From the NCBI RefSeq assembly GCF_918741295.1, contig NZ_CAKKNB010000004.1:62001-126000 (forward strand): a stretch of DNA of 64,000 bases. Reading direction: 5' to 3'. Each line of letters begins with the position of its first letter. Position 1 is the first letter of the stretch. A program made the position numbers and the translations under genes. The notes beneath the pieces are model-generated. The model was not told the DNA's origin and searched no databases. It saw only the letters and a program-made list of their open reading frames with translations. Source of the DNA: Aquabacterium sp. CECT 9606. Its GTDB lineage: Bacteria; Pseudomonadota; Gammaproteobacteria; Burkholderiales; Burkholderiaceae_C. Shown here piece by piece: positions 24,852 to 34,914 of this stretch.

Positions 24852-26750
24852 TCACGGCTGGCCCAGCTTCTCCCAGCGGTCCAGCAGGGTCAACAGCTCT
24901 TCGTCGATGGCGGTGATGCGTTCCTGCATGGTGGGCAGACCTTGGGGGTTCTTCTTGTAGATGTCCGGGTCGGCCAGTTGGGCGTTCAGGGACGCCTGCT
25001 CAGTCTCCAGATCGGCAATGCGCTTGGGCAACTCGTCCAGCTCGCGTTGCTCCTTGTAGCTGAGCTTGCGGGGCTTGGCCGTGGGCGTGGCTGGGGCGGC
25101 GGGCGCTGGTGCCGGAGCAGGTGCTGCGGCGGCCGGTGGTGTGTTGCCCGACGACTTGGCATTGGCGTTGGCCAATGCCTCGGCGCGGCGCGACTGGATC
25201 AGCCAGTCCTGCACGCCGCCTTCGTATTCACGCCAGCTGCCGCCGCCTTCGGACACCACGGTGCTGGTGACCACGTTGTCCAAGAAGCGCCGGTCGTGGC
25301 TGACCAAAAAGACCGTGCCAGGGTAGTCGGCCAGCAGGTCTTCCAGCAGGTCGAGGGTGTCGATGTCCAGGTCGTTGGTGGGCTCGTCCAGCACCAGCAC
25401 GTTGGAGGGACGCGCGAACAGGCGCGCCAGCAGCAGGCGGTTGCGCTCGCCGCCGCTCAAGGTGCGCACGGGCGAATTGGCGCGCGCGGGCGAGAACAAA
25501 AAGTCCTGCAGATAGCCCATCACGTGCTTGCGCGAACCGTTGATCTCGATCCACTCGCTGCCGGGGCTGATGAAGTCGGCCAGGGTGGCGTTCAGGTCGA
25601 GGTTGTCGCGCATCTGGTCAAAATAGGCGACATTGATGTTGGCGCCGATCTTGACCTTGCCGCTGTCGGGCGCCAGCTCGCCCAGGATGATCTTGAGCAG
25701 CGTGGTTTTGCCGGCGCCGTTGGAGCCGACCAGGCCGACCTTGTCACCGCGCAAAAACGTGCCGGTGAAGTTCTTGACGATGTCTCGGTCGCCATAGCGT
25801 TTGTTGACGTTTTCCAGCTCGGCCACGATCTTGCCGCCACGGTCGCCCTGCGAGACTTCCAGCTTGACGCGGCCGATGGTGTCGCGGCGGGCAGCGCGCG
25901 CGCCACGCAGGTCTTCCAAGCGCTTGATGCGCGCGGTGCTGCGCGTGCGGCGGGCTTCGACGCCCTTGCGGATCCAGACTTCCTCCTGGGCCAGCAGCTT
26001 GTCGAAGCGGGCGTTGGCCAGGGCTTCGTCGGCCAGCTGGCCCGCTTTCAGGCCTTCATAGGCCGCGAAGTTGCCAGGGTAGGAGCGCAGGATGCCACGG
26101 TCGAGTTCGATGATTCGGGTGCAGACGTTGTCCAGGAAGGCGCGGTCGTGGCTGATCAGCAGGACGCTGCCCTTGAAGGCCACCAGCAGCTCTTCCAGCC
26201 AGGTGATGGCGTTCAGATCCAGGTGGTTGGTGGGCTCGTCCAGCAGCAGCACATCGGGCGAGGCCACCAAGGCCTGGGCCAACGCCACGCGCTTTTTCAT
26301 GCCGCCTGACAGGTCGCTGATCATCAGATCGTGCGGCAAGTCCAGGTGCTGCAGCGTTTGCTCGACGCGCTGTTCCCAGTTCCAGCCGTCGCGGGCTTCG
26401 ATCTGTGTCATCAGGGCATCGAGGTCGTCGCCTTCCTGGTGGGCTTCGAAGCGGTCGCGCAGTTCGCGGATGTCGCCCAGTCCCAGGCTGACCGCGTCGA
26501 ACACATTGATGCCATCGGCGAACTGCGGCTCCTGGGCCACGTAGGCCAGGCGCACGCCATTCTGGAATTGCACCACCCCGTCGTCGAGCTTTTCCATGCC
26601 GGCGATGATTTTGAGCAGCGAGGATTTACCGGTGCCGTTGCGCCCGATCAGGCCGACGCGTTCACTGCTTTCGAGCGCGAAAGCGGTGTGGTCCAGCAGG
26701 GCCACGTGGCCGAAAGCCAGACAGGCGTCATTCAAGGTCAGGAGGGCCAT
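24852..26750 (-). CDS. uup: ABC-F family ATPase Uup
   Basis: A 632-residue duplicated ATPase without membrane segments, so an ABC-F protein. The first domain has Walker A GRNGTGKSS (residues 36-44) and signature LSGGMKKRVALAQAL; the second has GSNGAGKTT and LSGGERNRLLLARLF, each with a LLDEPTN Walker B. The last 90 residues are an Ala/Pro-rich linker and a coiled-coil tail (RKLSYKEQRELDELPKRI), which marks Uup, linked in E. coli to ribosome function and suppression of transposon excision. The start at 26750 gives the conserved MALLTLNDACLAFG; the frame stays open upstream without similarity. Confidence 0.9.
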   Translation of the reverse strand: MALLTLNDACLAFGHVALLDHTAFALESSERVGLIGRNGTGKSSLLKIIAGMEKLDDGVVQFQNGVRLAYVAQEPQFADGINVFDAVSLGLGDIRELRDRFEAHQEGDDLDALMTQIEARDGWNWEQRVEQTLQHLDLPHDLMISDLSGGMKKRVALAQALVASPDVLLLDEPTNHLDLNAITWLEELLVAFKGSVLLISHDRAFLDNVCTRIIELDRGILRSYPGNFAAYEGLKAGQLADEALANARFDKLLAQEEVWIRKGVEARRTRSTARIKRLEDLRGARAARRDTIGRVKLEVSQGDRGGKIVAELENVNKRYGDRDIVKNFTGTFLRGDKVGLVGSNGAGKTTLLKIILGELAPDSGKVKIGANINVAYFDQMRDNLDLNATLADFISPGSEWIEINGSRKHVMGYLQDFLFSPARANSPVRTLSGGERNRLLLARLFARPSNVLVLDEPTNDLDIDTLDLLEDLLADYPGTVFLVSHDRRFLDNVVTSTVVSEGGGSWREYEGGVQDWLIQSRRAEALANANAKSSGNTPPAAAAPAPAPAPAAPATPTAKPRKLSYKEQRELDELPKRIADLETEQASLNAQLADPDIYKKNPQGLPTMQERITAIDEELLTLLDRWEKLGQP

Positions 26751-26816
26751 TCGTTTGGGTGCTTGAGGGTTCGTGAAGTCGGCATTGTCAGGCCTGCGCC
26801 CGCACAATGTGCGGCC

Positions 26817-28721
26817 ATGCCGCCTTTTCTCCTGGATCCCCGCTACCGTGCCCGCCTGTTTTCGGCCCTTTGGGGGCTGGCGGGCGCCTTGGTGCTGGCG
26901 GCTGGTTGGTGGTTGTGGCACTTTCCGGTCGAGCACGGCGGGCCTCCATCCCATGTGATGGAATTGACCGACGCCGAGGCGCTGGCCTCACAGCGTGCCA
27001 CGCCGCCCAATGACATGGACAACGGGGTGAGCGTGCGGCTGCCGCACCGCTGGTCGCAAACGCACCGCGAGCTGACTGGCAGCTTGTGGTACCGGCTGAA
27101 TGTGCCCTTGTCGACCTTGCCTCCGCAGACCTGGGCCGTTTATCTGCCCAAGGTGAGCATGAACGCCGAGGTGTGGGTCAATGGTGTGTCGCTGGGTGTG
27201 GTGGGTTCCATGGATCCCCCGCTCACCGCCAACTGGTACACGCCCTTGATGTTCACCGTGCCGCCCAGCTTGTGGAAGGTGGGCGACAACGCGCTTGAAG
27301 TGCGGGTCAGCGGCGACAGCGTCAGCCGATCGGGGCTGGCCCCGGTGTGGGTCGGGTCGGCGCGCACCATCTCCGAGATGTACGCCCGCCGCTGGTGGGT
27401 GCAGGTCATGGGCGTGCACGCTGCCAATGTCGGCCTGGTGATGATGGGCTTGTTTTTGGTGGTGCTGTGGATGAGAGACCGCAGCCAAAGCGCGTTTGGC
27501 TACATTGGCCAGGCGGCCATCCTGTGGGGATTGGGCTCGTCGGCCAACATCGTGCCCGATCCATTTTTGCCCATGGCGGTGTGGGATTCGCTCAGCTTTC
27601 TGTGCATCGTGTGGGCCCAGTTGTCCATGTGCCTGTTCTTTCTGCGGTTCTCAGAACGCAAATGGGTGTGGGCTGAACGGCTCATCGCCGGCTTCGCCGT
27701 GCTCGATCCCATCGCGGTGGTCCTGGTTCCCTCGCAGATGTTGGTGGGCCTGACTTACCTCACCATCTACCTGGTCGCCCTGGTGGGCTTTGCCCTGGCC
27801 TTGTGGCATGCCTACCGCACCCGGCGCCCTGACCGCAACCTGTTTGCCTTTGGTTCCCTGGTCTCCATTCCCGCGGCGGCCCATGACGTGGCGCTGCAGT
27901 TGAACCAGTTGTCCCTGGAGTCGGTGTACATGTTGCCGTACGGCGGGCCGGTGATGGTGGGTTGCATGGCCTTCATCGTGGCGGGCGACCATGCCCGCTC
28001 CAGGCGGGCGCTGGCCCATTTGAACAACGACCTGGTGGCCAGCATCCAGCGCCGTGAAGCGGAGTTGCGCGACAGCTTTCAGCGTGTGTCGGCCCTGGAG
28101 CAGGCACAGGCGGTGTCGGCCGAGCGCTCGCGCATCCTGCGTGACATGCACGATGGCGTGGGCGCGCACTTGACCACGGCTTTGCGCCAGCTCAACCCCC
28201 CCACGCCGCAGACGGTGGACCTGCGCATGGTGACGCGGATCCTGCGCGAGGCACTGGACCAGTTGAAGCTGTCCATCGACGCGATGTCCATGCCGCCCGG
28301 TGATGTGGTGGGTCTGCTGGCCAGCCTGCGCTTTCGCATGACGCCCCGCTTCAAGGCGGCGGGTGTGTCCTTGCGCTGGGAGGTCGATGAATTGCCCGAA
28401 TGGCCCGGGGGCACGCAGGCGGCCTTGCGCCAGTTGCAATACATCCTGTTCGAAGCCATGTCCAATGTGCTGCAGCATGCTGGCGCGCAAGAGATCACGC
28501 TGCGTGCTCAGCGCCAGGGCGATCAATTGTTGTTGGTGCTGCATGATGACGGCCGGGGCTTGTCCGGCTCAGGTTCCAGGCCCGAAGGCCATGGCTCGCA
28601 GACGATGCGCAGCCGCGCTGGCACCATCGGTGCGGGCATCGAGTTCGTGAGCCCGCCACAAGGTGGCCATGAAGTGCGTTTGAGTTTGCCCATGAGGAGT
28701 CCAGATGAGTCAGGACAGTGA
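26817..28721 (+). CDS. Sensor histidine kinase with extracytoplasmic jelly-roll domain
   Basis: A 634-residue kinase. Membrane segment 1 is near 17-36. Residues about 60-190 form a beta-rich domain with GSLWYRLNVPL and VYLPKVSMNAEVWVNGVSLG, resembling galactose-binding-like jelly rolls. About seven membrane segments (200-400) follow, as in 7TMR-DISM proteins, then a HisKA_3 dimerisation helix with His445 (RILRDMHDGVGAHL) and an HATPase domain (FEAMSNVLQHAG, LHDDGRGLSGSG). The response regulator downstream overlaps by 17 bases and is its partner. The stimulus is unknown; a sugar-like ligand is a guess from the fold. Confidence 0.85.
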   Translation: MPPFLLDPRYRARLFSALWGLAGALVLAAGWWLWHFPVEHGGPPSHVMELTDAEALASQRATPPNDMDNGVSVRLPHRWSQTHRELTGSLWYRLNVPLSTLPPQTWAVYLPKVSMNAEVWVNGVSLGVVGSMDPPLTANWYTPLMFTVPPSLWKVGDNALEVRVSGDSVSRSGLAPVWVGSARTISEMYARRWWVQVMGVHAANVGLVMMGLFLVVLWMRDRSQSAFGYIGQAAILWGLGSSANIVPDPFLPMAVWDSLSFLCIVWAQLSMCLFFLRFSERKWVWAERLIAGFAVLDPIAVVLVPSQMLVGLTYLTIYLVALVGFALALWHAYRTRRPDRNLFAFGSLVSIPAAAHDVALQLNQLSLESVYMLPYGGPVMVGCMAFIVAGDHARSRRALAHLNNDLVASIQRREAELRDSFQRVSALEQAQAVSAERSRILRDMHDGVGAHLTTALRQLNPPTPQTVDLRMVTRILREALDQLKLSIDAMSMPPGDVVGLLASLRFRMTPRFKAAGVSLRWEVDELPEWPGGTQAALRQLQYILFEAMSNVLQHAGAQEITLRAQRQGDQLLLVLHDDGRGLSGSGSRPEGHGSQTMRSRAGTIGAGIEFVSPPQGGHEVRLSLPMRSPDESGQ

Positions 28722-29379
28722 GAACGGATTGACGGTGGTCGTGGTTGAAGACAATCCGTTGACCTGCGAGTTCCTGGTGTCGTGCATCAACGCGCACCCG
28801 CAGTTGACGGTGGCCGCCTCCTTCGCCACGCTGGCATCGGCCCGGCAGTGGTTCGCTCGGCACCAATCCGACCTGCTGCTGGTCGACCTGGGCTTGCCCG
28901 ATGGCAGTGGCCTGACCCTGATGCGCGAAGTGCATGCGCGCTGGCCCCAATGCGACATGCTGGTGGTGTCCATGTTCGGTGACGAGGTCAATGTGGTGGC
29001 CAGCATCGAGGCCGGTGCGGTGGGCTATGTTCACAAGGACGACGAGGCGGCCGACATCGCCGAGACCTTGCTCGCAGTCAAGCGCGGTGCCTCGCCCATC
29101 TCACCCATGATCGCGCGGCACCTGCTGCTGCGCATGCGGCCCACCACACCCGAACCCCAGCCTGCCGCCGTGAGCCTGTCACCGCGTGAGCAAGAGGTGC
29201 TGCAGCACATCGCGCGCGGGCTGGCCTATGCCGAAATCGCGCGTTTGCAGGGCGTGACCGTGCACACCGTGCAGACGCACATCAAGAAGCTCTACGGCAA
29301 GCTGGCCGTGCACTCGCGCAGCGAAGCCGTGTTCCAGGCCAACCGATTGGGCCTGCTCAACGAGACGCTCAAACGCTGA
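28705..29379 (+). CDS. NarL/LuxR-type response regulator
   Basis: A 224-residue regulator: a receiver domain with Asp61 (LLLVDLGLPDGSG), the acidic pair VVEDN, and a C-terminal LuxR-type helix-turn-helix (LSPREQEVLQHIARGLAYAEIARLQGVTVHTVQTHIKKLYGKL, about residues 155-200). HisKA_3 kinases pair with this class, so it is the cognate partner of the preceding kinase. Its stop lies one base from the convergent gshB stop, leaving no space for a terminator between them. Targets are not evident. Confidence 0.9.
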   Translation: MSQDSENGLTVVVVEDNPLTCEFLVSCINAHPQLTVAASFATLASARQWFARHQSDLLLVDLGLPDGSGLTLMREVHARWPQCDMLVVSMFGDEVNVVASIEAGAVGYVHKDDEAADIAETLLAVKRGASPISPMIARHLLLRMRPTTPEPQPAAVSLSPREQEVLQHIARGLAYAEIARLQGVTVHTVQTHIKKLYGKLAVHSRSEAVFQANRLGLLNETLKR

Positions 29380-29380
29380 T

Positions 29381-30328
29381 TCAGGCGCTGGTTTTTGACA
29401 TCAACGCATCCATGAAGCGCGCGGCCACGTCAAAGCCGGCCTGCTGCGTGATCTCCTGAAAGCAGGTCGGGCTGGTCACGTTGATCTCGGTGAGCTTGTC
29501 GCCGATGATGTCCAGGCCCACCAGCAGCAGCCCGCGCGCCGCCAGGATCGGGCCCAGCGTGCGGGCGATGTGCCAGTCGCTCTCGCTCAATGGTTGGGCC
29601 ACGCCCTTGCCCCCGGCTGCCAGGTTGCCACGCACTTCGCCGCCTTGCGGGATGCGGGCCAGCGCGAAAGGCACGGGCTCACCATCGATCACCAGCACGC
29701 GCTTGTCGCCCTGCGCGATGGCTGGCAAAAAGGCCTGCACCATGATCGTTTGCGTGCCGTCGCGGGTCAGGGTTTCGGCGATGCTGCCCAGGTTCAGGCC
29801 ATCGGCCGGCACGCGGAAGATGCCCGCGCCGCCCATGCCATCCAGCGGCTTGAGGATGATGTCTTGGTGAGCCGCGTGGAAGGCGCGCACGGCACTGATG
29901 TTGCGCGTGACCAGCGTCGGCGCGGTGAACTGGGGAAACTCCAGGATCGCCAGCTTCTCGGGGTGCTCGCGCAGGGCCTGCGGGCTGTTGAACACGCGAG
30001 CGCCTTCGCGTTCAGCCTGTGTCAGCAGGTGCGTGGTGTACAGGTATTCCGCGTCAAAGGGCGGGTCCTTGCGCATCACCACCGCGTCCATGTCGGCCAG
30101 GCTCACCACACTTTCCTGCAGCACCTTGAACCAGTCATCAGCGTCACCGGTCAGCGAGATCTGGCGGGACATTGCCTGCACTTGACCGCCATGCTGCCAG
30201 ACCAGGTCGTCCTGCTCGCAGGCCCACACCTGGTGGCCTCGGCGCGCGGCTTCGCGCATCATGGCGAAGGTGCTGTCCTTGTAGGTTTTAAAGCTGTTCA
30301 GCGGGTCGGCGAGAAAGAGGATGTTCAT
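29381..30328 (-). CDS. gshB: Glutathione synthetase
   Basis: A 315-residue ATP-grasp enzyme that joins glycine to gamma-glutamylcysteine in the last step of glutathione synthesis. Landmarks: [24 protein letters not shown] at the N-terminus, VMRKDPPFDAEYLY, DIILKPLDGMGGAGIF with the ATP lysine and glycine loop, VLVIDGEPVPFALARIP, RGNLAAGGKG and the terminal DIIGDKLTEINVTSPTCFQEI. Length matches E. coli GshB (316). It starts in an ATGA overlap with the end of benE and is last in the gshA-kup-benE-gshB operon. Confidence 0.94.
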   Translation of the reverse strand: MNILFLADPLNSFKTYKDSTFAMMREAARRGHQVWACEQDDLVWQHGGQVQAMSRQISLTGDADDWFKVLQESVVSLADMDAVVMRKDPPFDAEYLYTTHLLTQAEREGARVFNSPQALREHPEKLAILEFPQFTAPTLVTRNISAVRAFHAAHQDIILKPLDGMGGAGIFRVPADGLNLGSIAETLTRDGTQTIMVQAFLPAIAQGDKRVLVIDGEPVPFALARIPQGGEVRGNLAAGGKGVAQPLSESDWHIARTLGPILAARGLLLVGLDIIGDKLTEINVTSPTCFQEITQQAGFDVAARFMDALMSKTSA

Positions 30329-31539
30329 GGCGAGTCTGCGATGTCGGGGGCGGCGGCCCGCCAGTGTTGCACCAATAAGGCAATGATGCCGGCGACCAAG
30401 CCCCAGAAGGCCGAACTGACGCCCAACAGGCTCATGCCCGACAGGGTGACCAGGTAGGTGATCAAGGCGGGTTCGCGGTGGCGGTCGTCGCGCAAGGCGG
30501 TGGCCAGTCCGCCGCCAATGGTGCCCAGCAAGGCCAGGCCTGCCACGCCCATGACCAGGGCTGGCGGGAACGCGGCCAGCACGCCCGCCACGGCGCCACC
30601 CAGCAAGCCCATGGCGATGTAGAACAACCCGGACATGATCGCGGCCGTGTAGCGCTTGCCGGCATTGCTGTGCGCGTGGGGGCTCAGCACGATGGCCGCC
30701 GTGATCGCCGCCAGGTTGAAGGCATAGCCGCCAAAGGGCGCCAGCAATACCGTGGTTACTCCAGACCACGTCATCAACGACGACACCCTGGGTTGGTAGC
30801 CCGCCGCTTTGATCGCCGACACGCCTGGCACGGCTTGCGAGGCCATGGTCACGATGAACAAGGGCAGGCCCATGCTCATGATGGCGTGCCAGGACCACTG
30901 CGGCACCACTGGCACCGGCGCGGCCAGTTGCCAGCGCAGCTCGCTGGTGTTGAGCTGGCCTTGCAGCGCCGCCACGCCCATGCCCGCCACCAGCACGCCC
31001 AGCACCGCGTAGCGCGGCCACACACGGCGGCCCACCACATAGGCGGCGAACATGGTCAGCACCAGGGCGGGTTGCAAGGTGGTGTGCGCGAACGCCAATA
31101 GCGCGAACTTGGCCAGGATGCCCGCCAGCAATGCCGATGCCAGTGACACGGGGATGCGCCCCATCATGCGTTCGAAGATCTTGGTCACGCCCGACAGCCA
31201 CATCAACATGCCGCACACCAGGAAGGCGCCCACGGCCTCGGGCAGGCTGACACCGCTGGCCGACGCCGCAATCACCGCCGCGCCGGGCGTGGACCAGGTG
31301 ATGAGGACTGGTGTGCGGGACCACAGCGACAAGCCCAGCGTGCTGAGGCCCATGCCCATCCCCAACGCCCACACCCAAGAGCTGATCTGCGCCGGAGAGG
31401 CGCCCAGCGATTGCGCCGCATGGAAGATCAGTGCAATGGTGCTGGTGAAGCCCACCAGCGTGGCCACGAACCCTGCCGAGACTGCCGCCAGCGAGGTGTC
31501 CTGGCGGATGCGGTTCAGCGATGACAGCAGGGTGTTCAG
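30325..31539 (-). CDS. benE: BenE-family membrane transporter, apparent CTG start
   Basis: A polytopic membrane protein of about 404 residues with the BenE (benzoate/H+ symporter) pattern: [49 protein letters not shown] segment [20 protein letters not shown], and [17 protein letters not shown]. There is no ATG, GTG or TTG at the expected N-terminus. A CTG at 31539 overlaps the kup TGA as CTGA and sits just where homologues begin, so I use it. Alternatives are an ATG at 31647, inside kup, and an internal GTG. Despite the name, the substrate here is unproven; benzoate genes are absent nearby. Confidence 0.75.
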   Translation of the reverse strand: MNTLLSSLNRIRQDTSLAAVSAGFVATLVGFTSTIALIFHAAQSLGASPAQISSWVWALGMGMGLSTLGLSLWSRTPVLITWSTPGAAVIAASASGVSLPEAVGAFLVCGMLMWLSGVTKIFERMMGRIPVSLASALLAGILAKFALLAFAHTTLQPALVLTMFAAYVVGRRVWPRYAVLGVLVAGMGVAALQGQLNTSELRWQLAAPVPVVPQWSWHAIMSMGLPLFIVTMASQAVPGVSAIKAAGYQPRVSSLMTWSGVTTVLLAPFGGYAFNLAAITAAIVLSPHAHSNAGKRYTAAIMSGLFYIAMGLLGGAVAGVLAAFPPALVMGVAGLALLGTIGGGLATALRDDRHREPALITYLVTLSGMSLLGVSSAFWGLVAGIIALLVQHWRAAAPDIADSP

Positions 31540-33422
31540 ATCTCGACCTTGGAGCCCATCTCGATCACGCGATTGGTGGGCAGGCTCAGGAAGTCCGCCG
31601 CGCCCGAGGCGTTGCGGTGCATGCTGGCGAACAGCTTCTCGCGCCAAGGCGCCATGCCGCTGCCAATGGTCGGGATGACGATGTCGCGCGAGAGGAAATA
31701 GCTGGTCTCCATGTCGTCCAGGTTGACACCGTAGCGCTTGAGCAGGCCGAGGGCCTTGGGCACGTCAGGTTCGTTCTTGAAGCCGAAGTGCAGCATCACC
31801 TGCCAGCAATCGTGGCCCAGGGTCTCGATCTGGATGCGTTTATCCAGGCCGATCCAGGGCACCTCGTGCGCCTTCACTGTGACGAACAGGTTCTGCTCGT
31901 GCAGCACCTTGTTGTGCTTGAGGTTGTGCAGCAGCGCGTTGGGCGTGGTGCCCGCGTCGGCATTGAGGAACACCGCCGTGCCCTGCACGCGCGTGGGCGG
32001 GCTGGAGAACACCGCGTCCAGGAAGGGCTCCAGGTCGATCGAATCACTGCGCAGGCGTTCGCTGAGCAGAGCGCGGCCTTGTTTCCACGTCATCATCAGC
32101 ATGAACATGACGCCGCCAATCAGCAGGGGGAACCAGCCCCCGTCGATCACCTTGATGACGTTGGCGCTGAAGAACAGCACATCGATCACGAAGAAGAAGG
32201 TGGTGGCCGCGATGCACAAGGGCAGGGCCAGCTTCCAGGCGAAGCGGATCACGAAGAAGGTCATCACCGTGGTGATGAGCATGTCGATGGTCACGGTGAT
32301 GCCGTAGGCTGCCGCCAGTTTGCTGCTGGAGCCAAAGAAGACCACGGCCATGACGATACAACCGTACAGCGTCCAGTTCACAAAGGGGATGTAGATCTGC
32401 CCGGTTGATTCGACCGAGGTGTGCATGATGCGCAGGCGCGGCAGATACCCCAGCTGGATGACCTGTTTGGTGACCGAGAACGCCGCCGAGATCAAGGCCT
32501 GCGAGGCGATCACCGTGGCAAACGTGGCCAGAATCACCAAGGGGTAAAGCGCCCAGTGGGGGGCCATTTCAAAGAAGGGGTTGTTGGCGTTCTCGGGGTG
32601 CTCCAACAGCATGGCGCCTTGGCCAAAGTAGTTCAGGACCAGGGCAGGCATGGCCAACAAGAACCAGGCCAGGCGGATGGGTTTTTTGCCGAAGTGACCC
32701 ATGTCGGCGTAGAGCGCCTCGGCCCCGGTGGCGCACAAGACCACGGCGCCCAAGGCCACAAAAGCCATTTTTGGGTGCTCGTAGATGAAGATCAAGGCGT
32801 GGTGCGGGCTCATGGCCTGCAGGATCGAGGGGTTGTCGATGATGTGGATCAAACCCAGCACGGCCAGCACCAGGAACCACACCGCCGTGATCGGCCCGAA
32901 GAACTTGCCAATGCCGCCCGTGCCGTGCTTTTGAACCATGAACAACAAGGTCAGCACCACCAGCGTCACGGGCACCACGAAGCGTTCCAGCCCCGGTGCC
33001 GCCACCTCCATGCCCTCGACGGCGGACAGCACCGAGATGGCCGGCGTGATCACCCCGTCACCAAAGAAAATGGCCGTGCCGAAAATGCCCAGCCCCAGCA
33101 GCAGTTGCCGCAGTTTGGGGTGTTGCTTGACCGCCGTGGAGGCCAAGGCCAGCATGGCGATTAGCCCGCCTTCGCCATTGTTGTCAGCCCGCAGGATCAG
33201 CGTCACGTACTTGAGCGAGACGATGACCGTCAGCGTCCAGAACATGATCGACAAAATGCCGTAGATGCTGGTTTCGTTCAGCGGAAGGTGCCCGTGGGCG
33301 AACACTTCCTTGAGCGCGTACAGGGGGCTGGTGCCGATGTCGCCGTAGACGACACCGATGGCCCCCAAGGTCAGCGCTGCCAGTTGCGAGCGGCTGAGGG
33401 GGGCGTTGGAGCTTGTTTGCAC
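31536..33422 (-). CDS. kup: Kup potassium uptake transporter
   Basis: KUP/HAK/KT family K+:H+ symporter, 628 residues, normal length. The start region [28 protein letters not shown] is the family signature; further blocks are [42 protein letters not shown]-type [20 protein letters not shown] and [20 protein letters not shown]. About 12 membrane segments are followed by a soluble C-terminal domain of some 170 residues. I use a GTG at 33422, which gives a short N-terminal tail; an ATG at 33518 would overlap gshA. It imports potassium at low turgor or low pH in other bacteria. Confidence 0.9.
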   Translation of the reverse strand: MQTSSNAPLSRSQLAALTLGAIGVVYGDIGTSPLYALKEVFAHGHLPLNETSIYGILSIMFWTLTVIVSLKYVTLILRADNNGEGGLIAMLALASTAVKQHPKLRQLLLGLGIFGTAIFFGDGVITPAISVLSAVEGMEVAAPGLERFVVPVTLVVLTLLFMVQKHGTGGIGKFFGPITAVWFLVLAVLGLIHIIDNPSILQAMSPHHALIFIYEHPKMAFVALGAVVLCATGAEALYADMGHFGKKPIRLAWFLLAMPALVLNYFGQGAMLLEHPENANNPFFEMAPHWALYPLVILATFATVIASQALISAAFSVTKQVIQLGYLPRLRIMHTSVESTGQIYIPFVNWTLYGCIVMAVVFFGSSSKLAAAYGITVTIDMLITTVMTFFVIRFAWKLALPLCIAATTFFFVIDVLFFSANVIKVIDGGWFPLLIGGVMFMLMMTWKQGRALLSERLRSDSIDLEPFLDAVFSSPPTRVQGTAVFLNADAGTTPNALLHNLKHNKVLHEQNLFVTVKAHEVPWIGLDKRIQIETLGHDCWQVMLHFGFKNEPDVPKALGLLKRYGVNLDDMETSYFLSRDIVIPTIGSGMAPWREKLFASMHRNASGAADFLSLPTNRVIEMGSKVEI

Positions 33423-33474
33423 GAGTGGTGGACGCGAATCGACGAGGGGCCCATTCTGCCCGCTTATTGCCTGC

Positions 33475-34770
33475 TTATTCGTAGACTTCCGCGTTGGGGT
33501 CTGTTGCTTCCAGCTCATAACTGGCCGCCAGCATGGCCAAACGGCCGATCACCCCGTACATGTAGAAGCGGTTGGGCGCGCTGGCCCCTGGTTTGGCGCC
33601 CAGTTTGGGCATCTGTGTGGGTTCGGCAAAGGCCAGGGGCACGAAGCTGGAGCCGGGCGCGTTCAGGTTTTCATCGATGCCGCGGTCCGAGTGGACGCGG
33701 TAGAAACCGCCCACGACATAGCGGTCGATCATGTAGACCACCGGCTCGGCCACCGAGTTGTTCATCTGCTCGTAGGTGGGCACGCCCTCCTGGATGATCA
33801 CGCGGCTGACTTCCTGGCCGTCTTTCACCACCGACATTTTGTTGCGTGTGCGGCGGTTCAGGTCGGTCAGTTCCTTGGCATCGCGCACGGTCATGATGCC
33901 CATGCCATAGGTGCCGTTGTCGGCCTTCACGATGACGAAAGGCTTCTCGTTGATCCCGTATTCCTTGTACTTGCGGCGGATCTTGTTCAGCAGCGCGTCC
34001 ACCTGGGTTTGCAGGCACTCACCCCCGGAGCCCTCCTGGAAGTCGACCTCGTCGCACACCGAGTACATCGGGTTGATCAGCCACGGGTCCATGCCCAGCA
34101 ACTTGGAGAATTTCTTGGCCACTTCCTCGTAAGCCTCGAAATGCTGGCTCTTGCGGCGCACGGCCCAGCCCGCATGCAAGGGGGGCAGCAGGTATTGCTC
34201 GTGCAGGTCCGTCAGGATGTCCGGAATCCCTGCTGACAAATCATTGTTGAGCAAGATGGTGCAGGGGTCGAAATGCTTGAGGCCCAGGCGGCGCTTGGTG
34301 CGGATCAGGGGTTCCAGGGTCAGGGAGCCGCCGTCTTGCAGGGGCACCTCGACCGGCTCGGTGATGGATTCATCCAGGGTGCCCAGGCGCACGTTCAGCC
34401 CGGCCAGGCTGAAGATCTGCACCAGGCGTTCCACATTGGCCAGGTAGTACTGGTTGCGAGTGTGCCGCTCTGGGATCAGCAGCAGGTTCTTGGCCTCGGG
34501 GCAGATCTTCTCGATCGCAGCCATGGCGGCCTGCACGGCCAGGGGCATCATCTCCTGGGTCAGGTTGTTGAAGCCGCCAGGGTAGAGGTTGGTGTCCACC
34601 GGGGCCAGCTTGAAGCCCGAATTGCGCAAATCCACCGAGGTGTAGAAGGGCGGCGTGTGCTCCATCCACTCCAGCCGGAACCAGCGTTCGATCGCCGGCA
34701 TGGATTCGAGCATGCGCTGCTCCAGCTCATTGATGGGACCGGTGAGCGCGGTGATCAGGTGTGGAACCAT
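33475..34770 (-). CDS. gshA: Glutamate-cysteine ligase, proteobacterial (Acidithiobacillus-type)
   Basis: A 431-residue enzyme of the glutamate-cysteine ligase family found in Acidithiobacillus and betaproteobacteria, unrelated in length and motifs to E. coli GshA. Visible blocks are [40 protein letters not shown] near the start, [57 protein letters not shown] and [19 protein letters not shown]. It makes gamma-glutamylcysteine. The glutathione partner gene gshB is in the same operon but separated by two transporter genes. Confidence 0.9.
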   Translation of the reverse strand: MVPHLITALTGPINELEQRMLESMPAIERWFRLEWMEHTPPFYTSVDLRNSGFKLAPVDTNLYPGGFNNLTQEMMPLAVQAAMAAIEKICPEAKNLLLIPERHTRNQYYLANVERLVQIFSLAGLNVRLGTLDESITEPVEVPLQDGGSLTLEPLIRTKRRLGLKHFDPCTILLNNDLSAGIPDILTDLHEQYLLPPLHAGWAVRRKSQHFEAYEEVAKKFSKLLGMDPWLINPMYSVCDEVDFQEGSGGECLQTQVDALLNKIRRKYKEYGINEKPFVIVKADNGTYGMGIMTVRDAKELTDLNRRTRNKMSVVKDGQEVSRVIIQEGVPTYEQMNNSVAEPVVYMIDRYVVGGFYRVHSDRGIDENLNAPGSSFVPLAFAEPTQMPKLGAKPGASAPNRFYMYGVIGRLAMLAASYELEATDPNAEVYE

Positions 34771-34846
34771 GGGGCTTGTGTTGTCTTGGCGATGGGGAAG
34801 ACCCCCATTCTAGAAACATGCGGACACGTTCTGCGCGCCCAAATGC

Positions 34847-34873
34847 AAAAAGGGCGGCTTGAGAGCCGCCCCC
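34847..34873 (-). terminator. Rho-independent terminator of amtB
   Basis: GGGCGGCT / AGCCGCCC 8-bp stem with a 4-base loop (34852-34871), followed on the minus strand by TTTTT. It lies about 43 bases past the amtB stop and separates amtB from gshA. Confidence 0.88.
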
Positions 34874-34914
34874 TTGACTATCACGGTGATTGAATCAAAT
34901 CACCGCTCAGTCAA

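Noticed and set aside
33423-33518. ATG start for kup at 33518
   Set aside because: It overlaps gshA by 44 bases and adds a tail not seen in Kup proteins; GTG at 33422 fits better.
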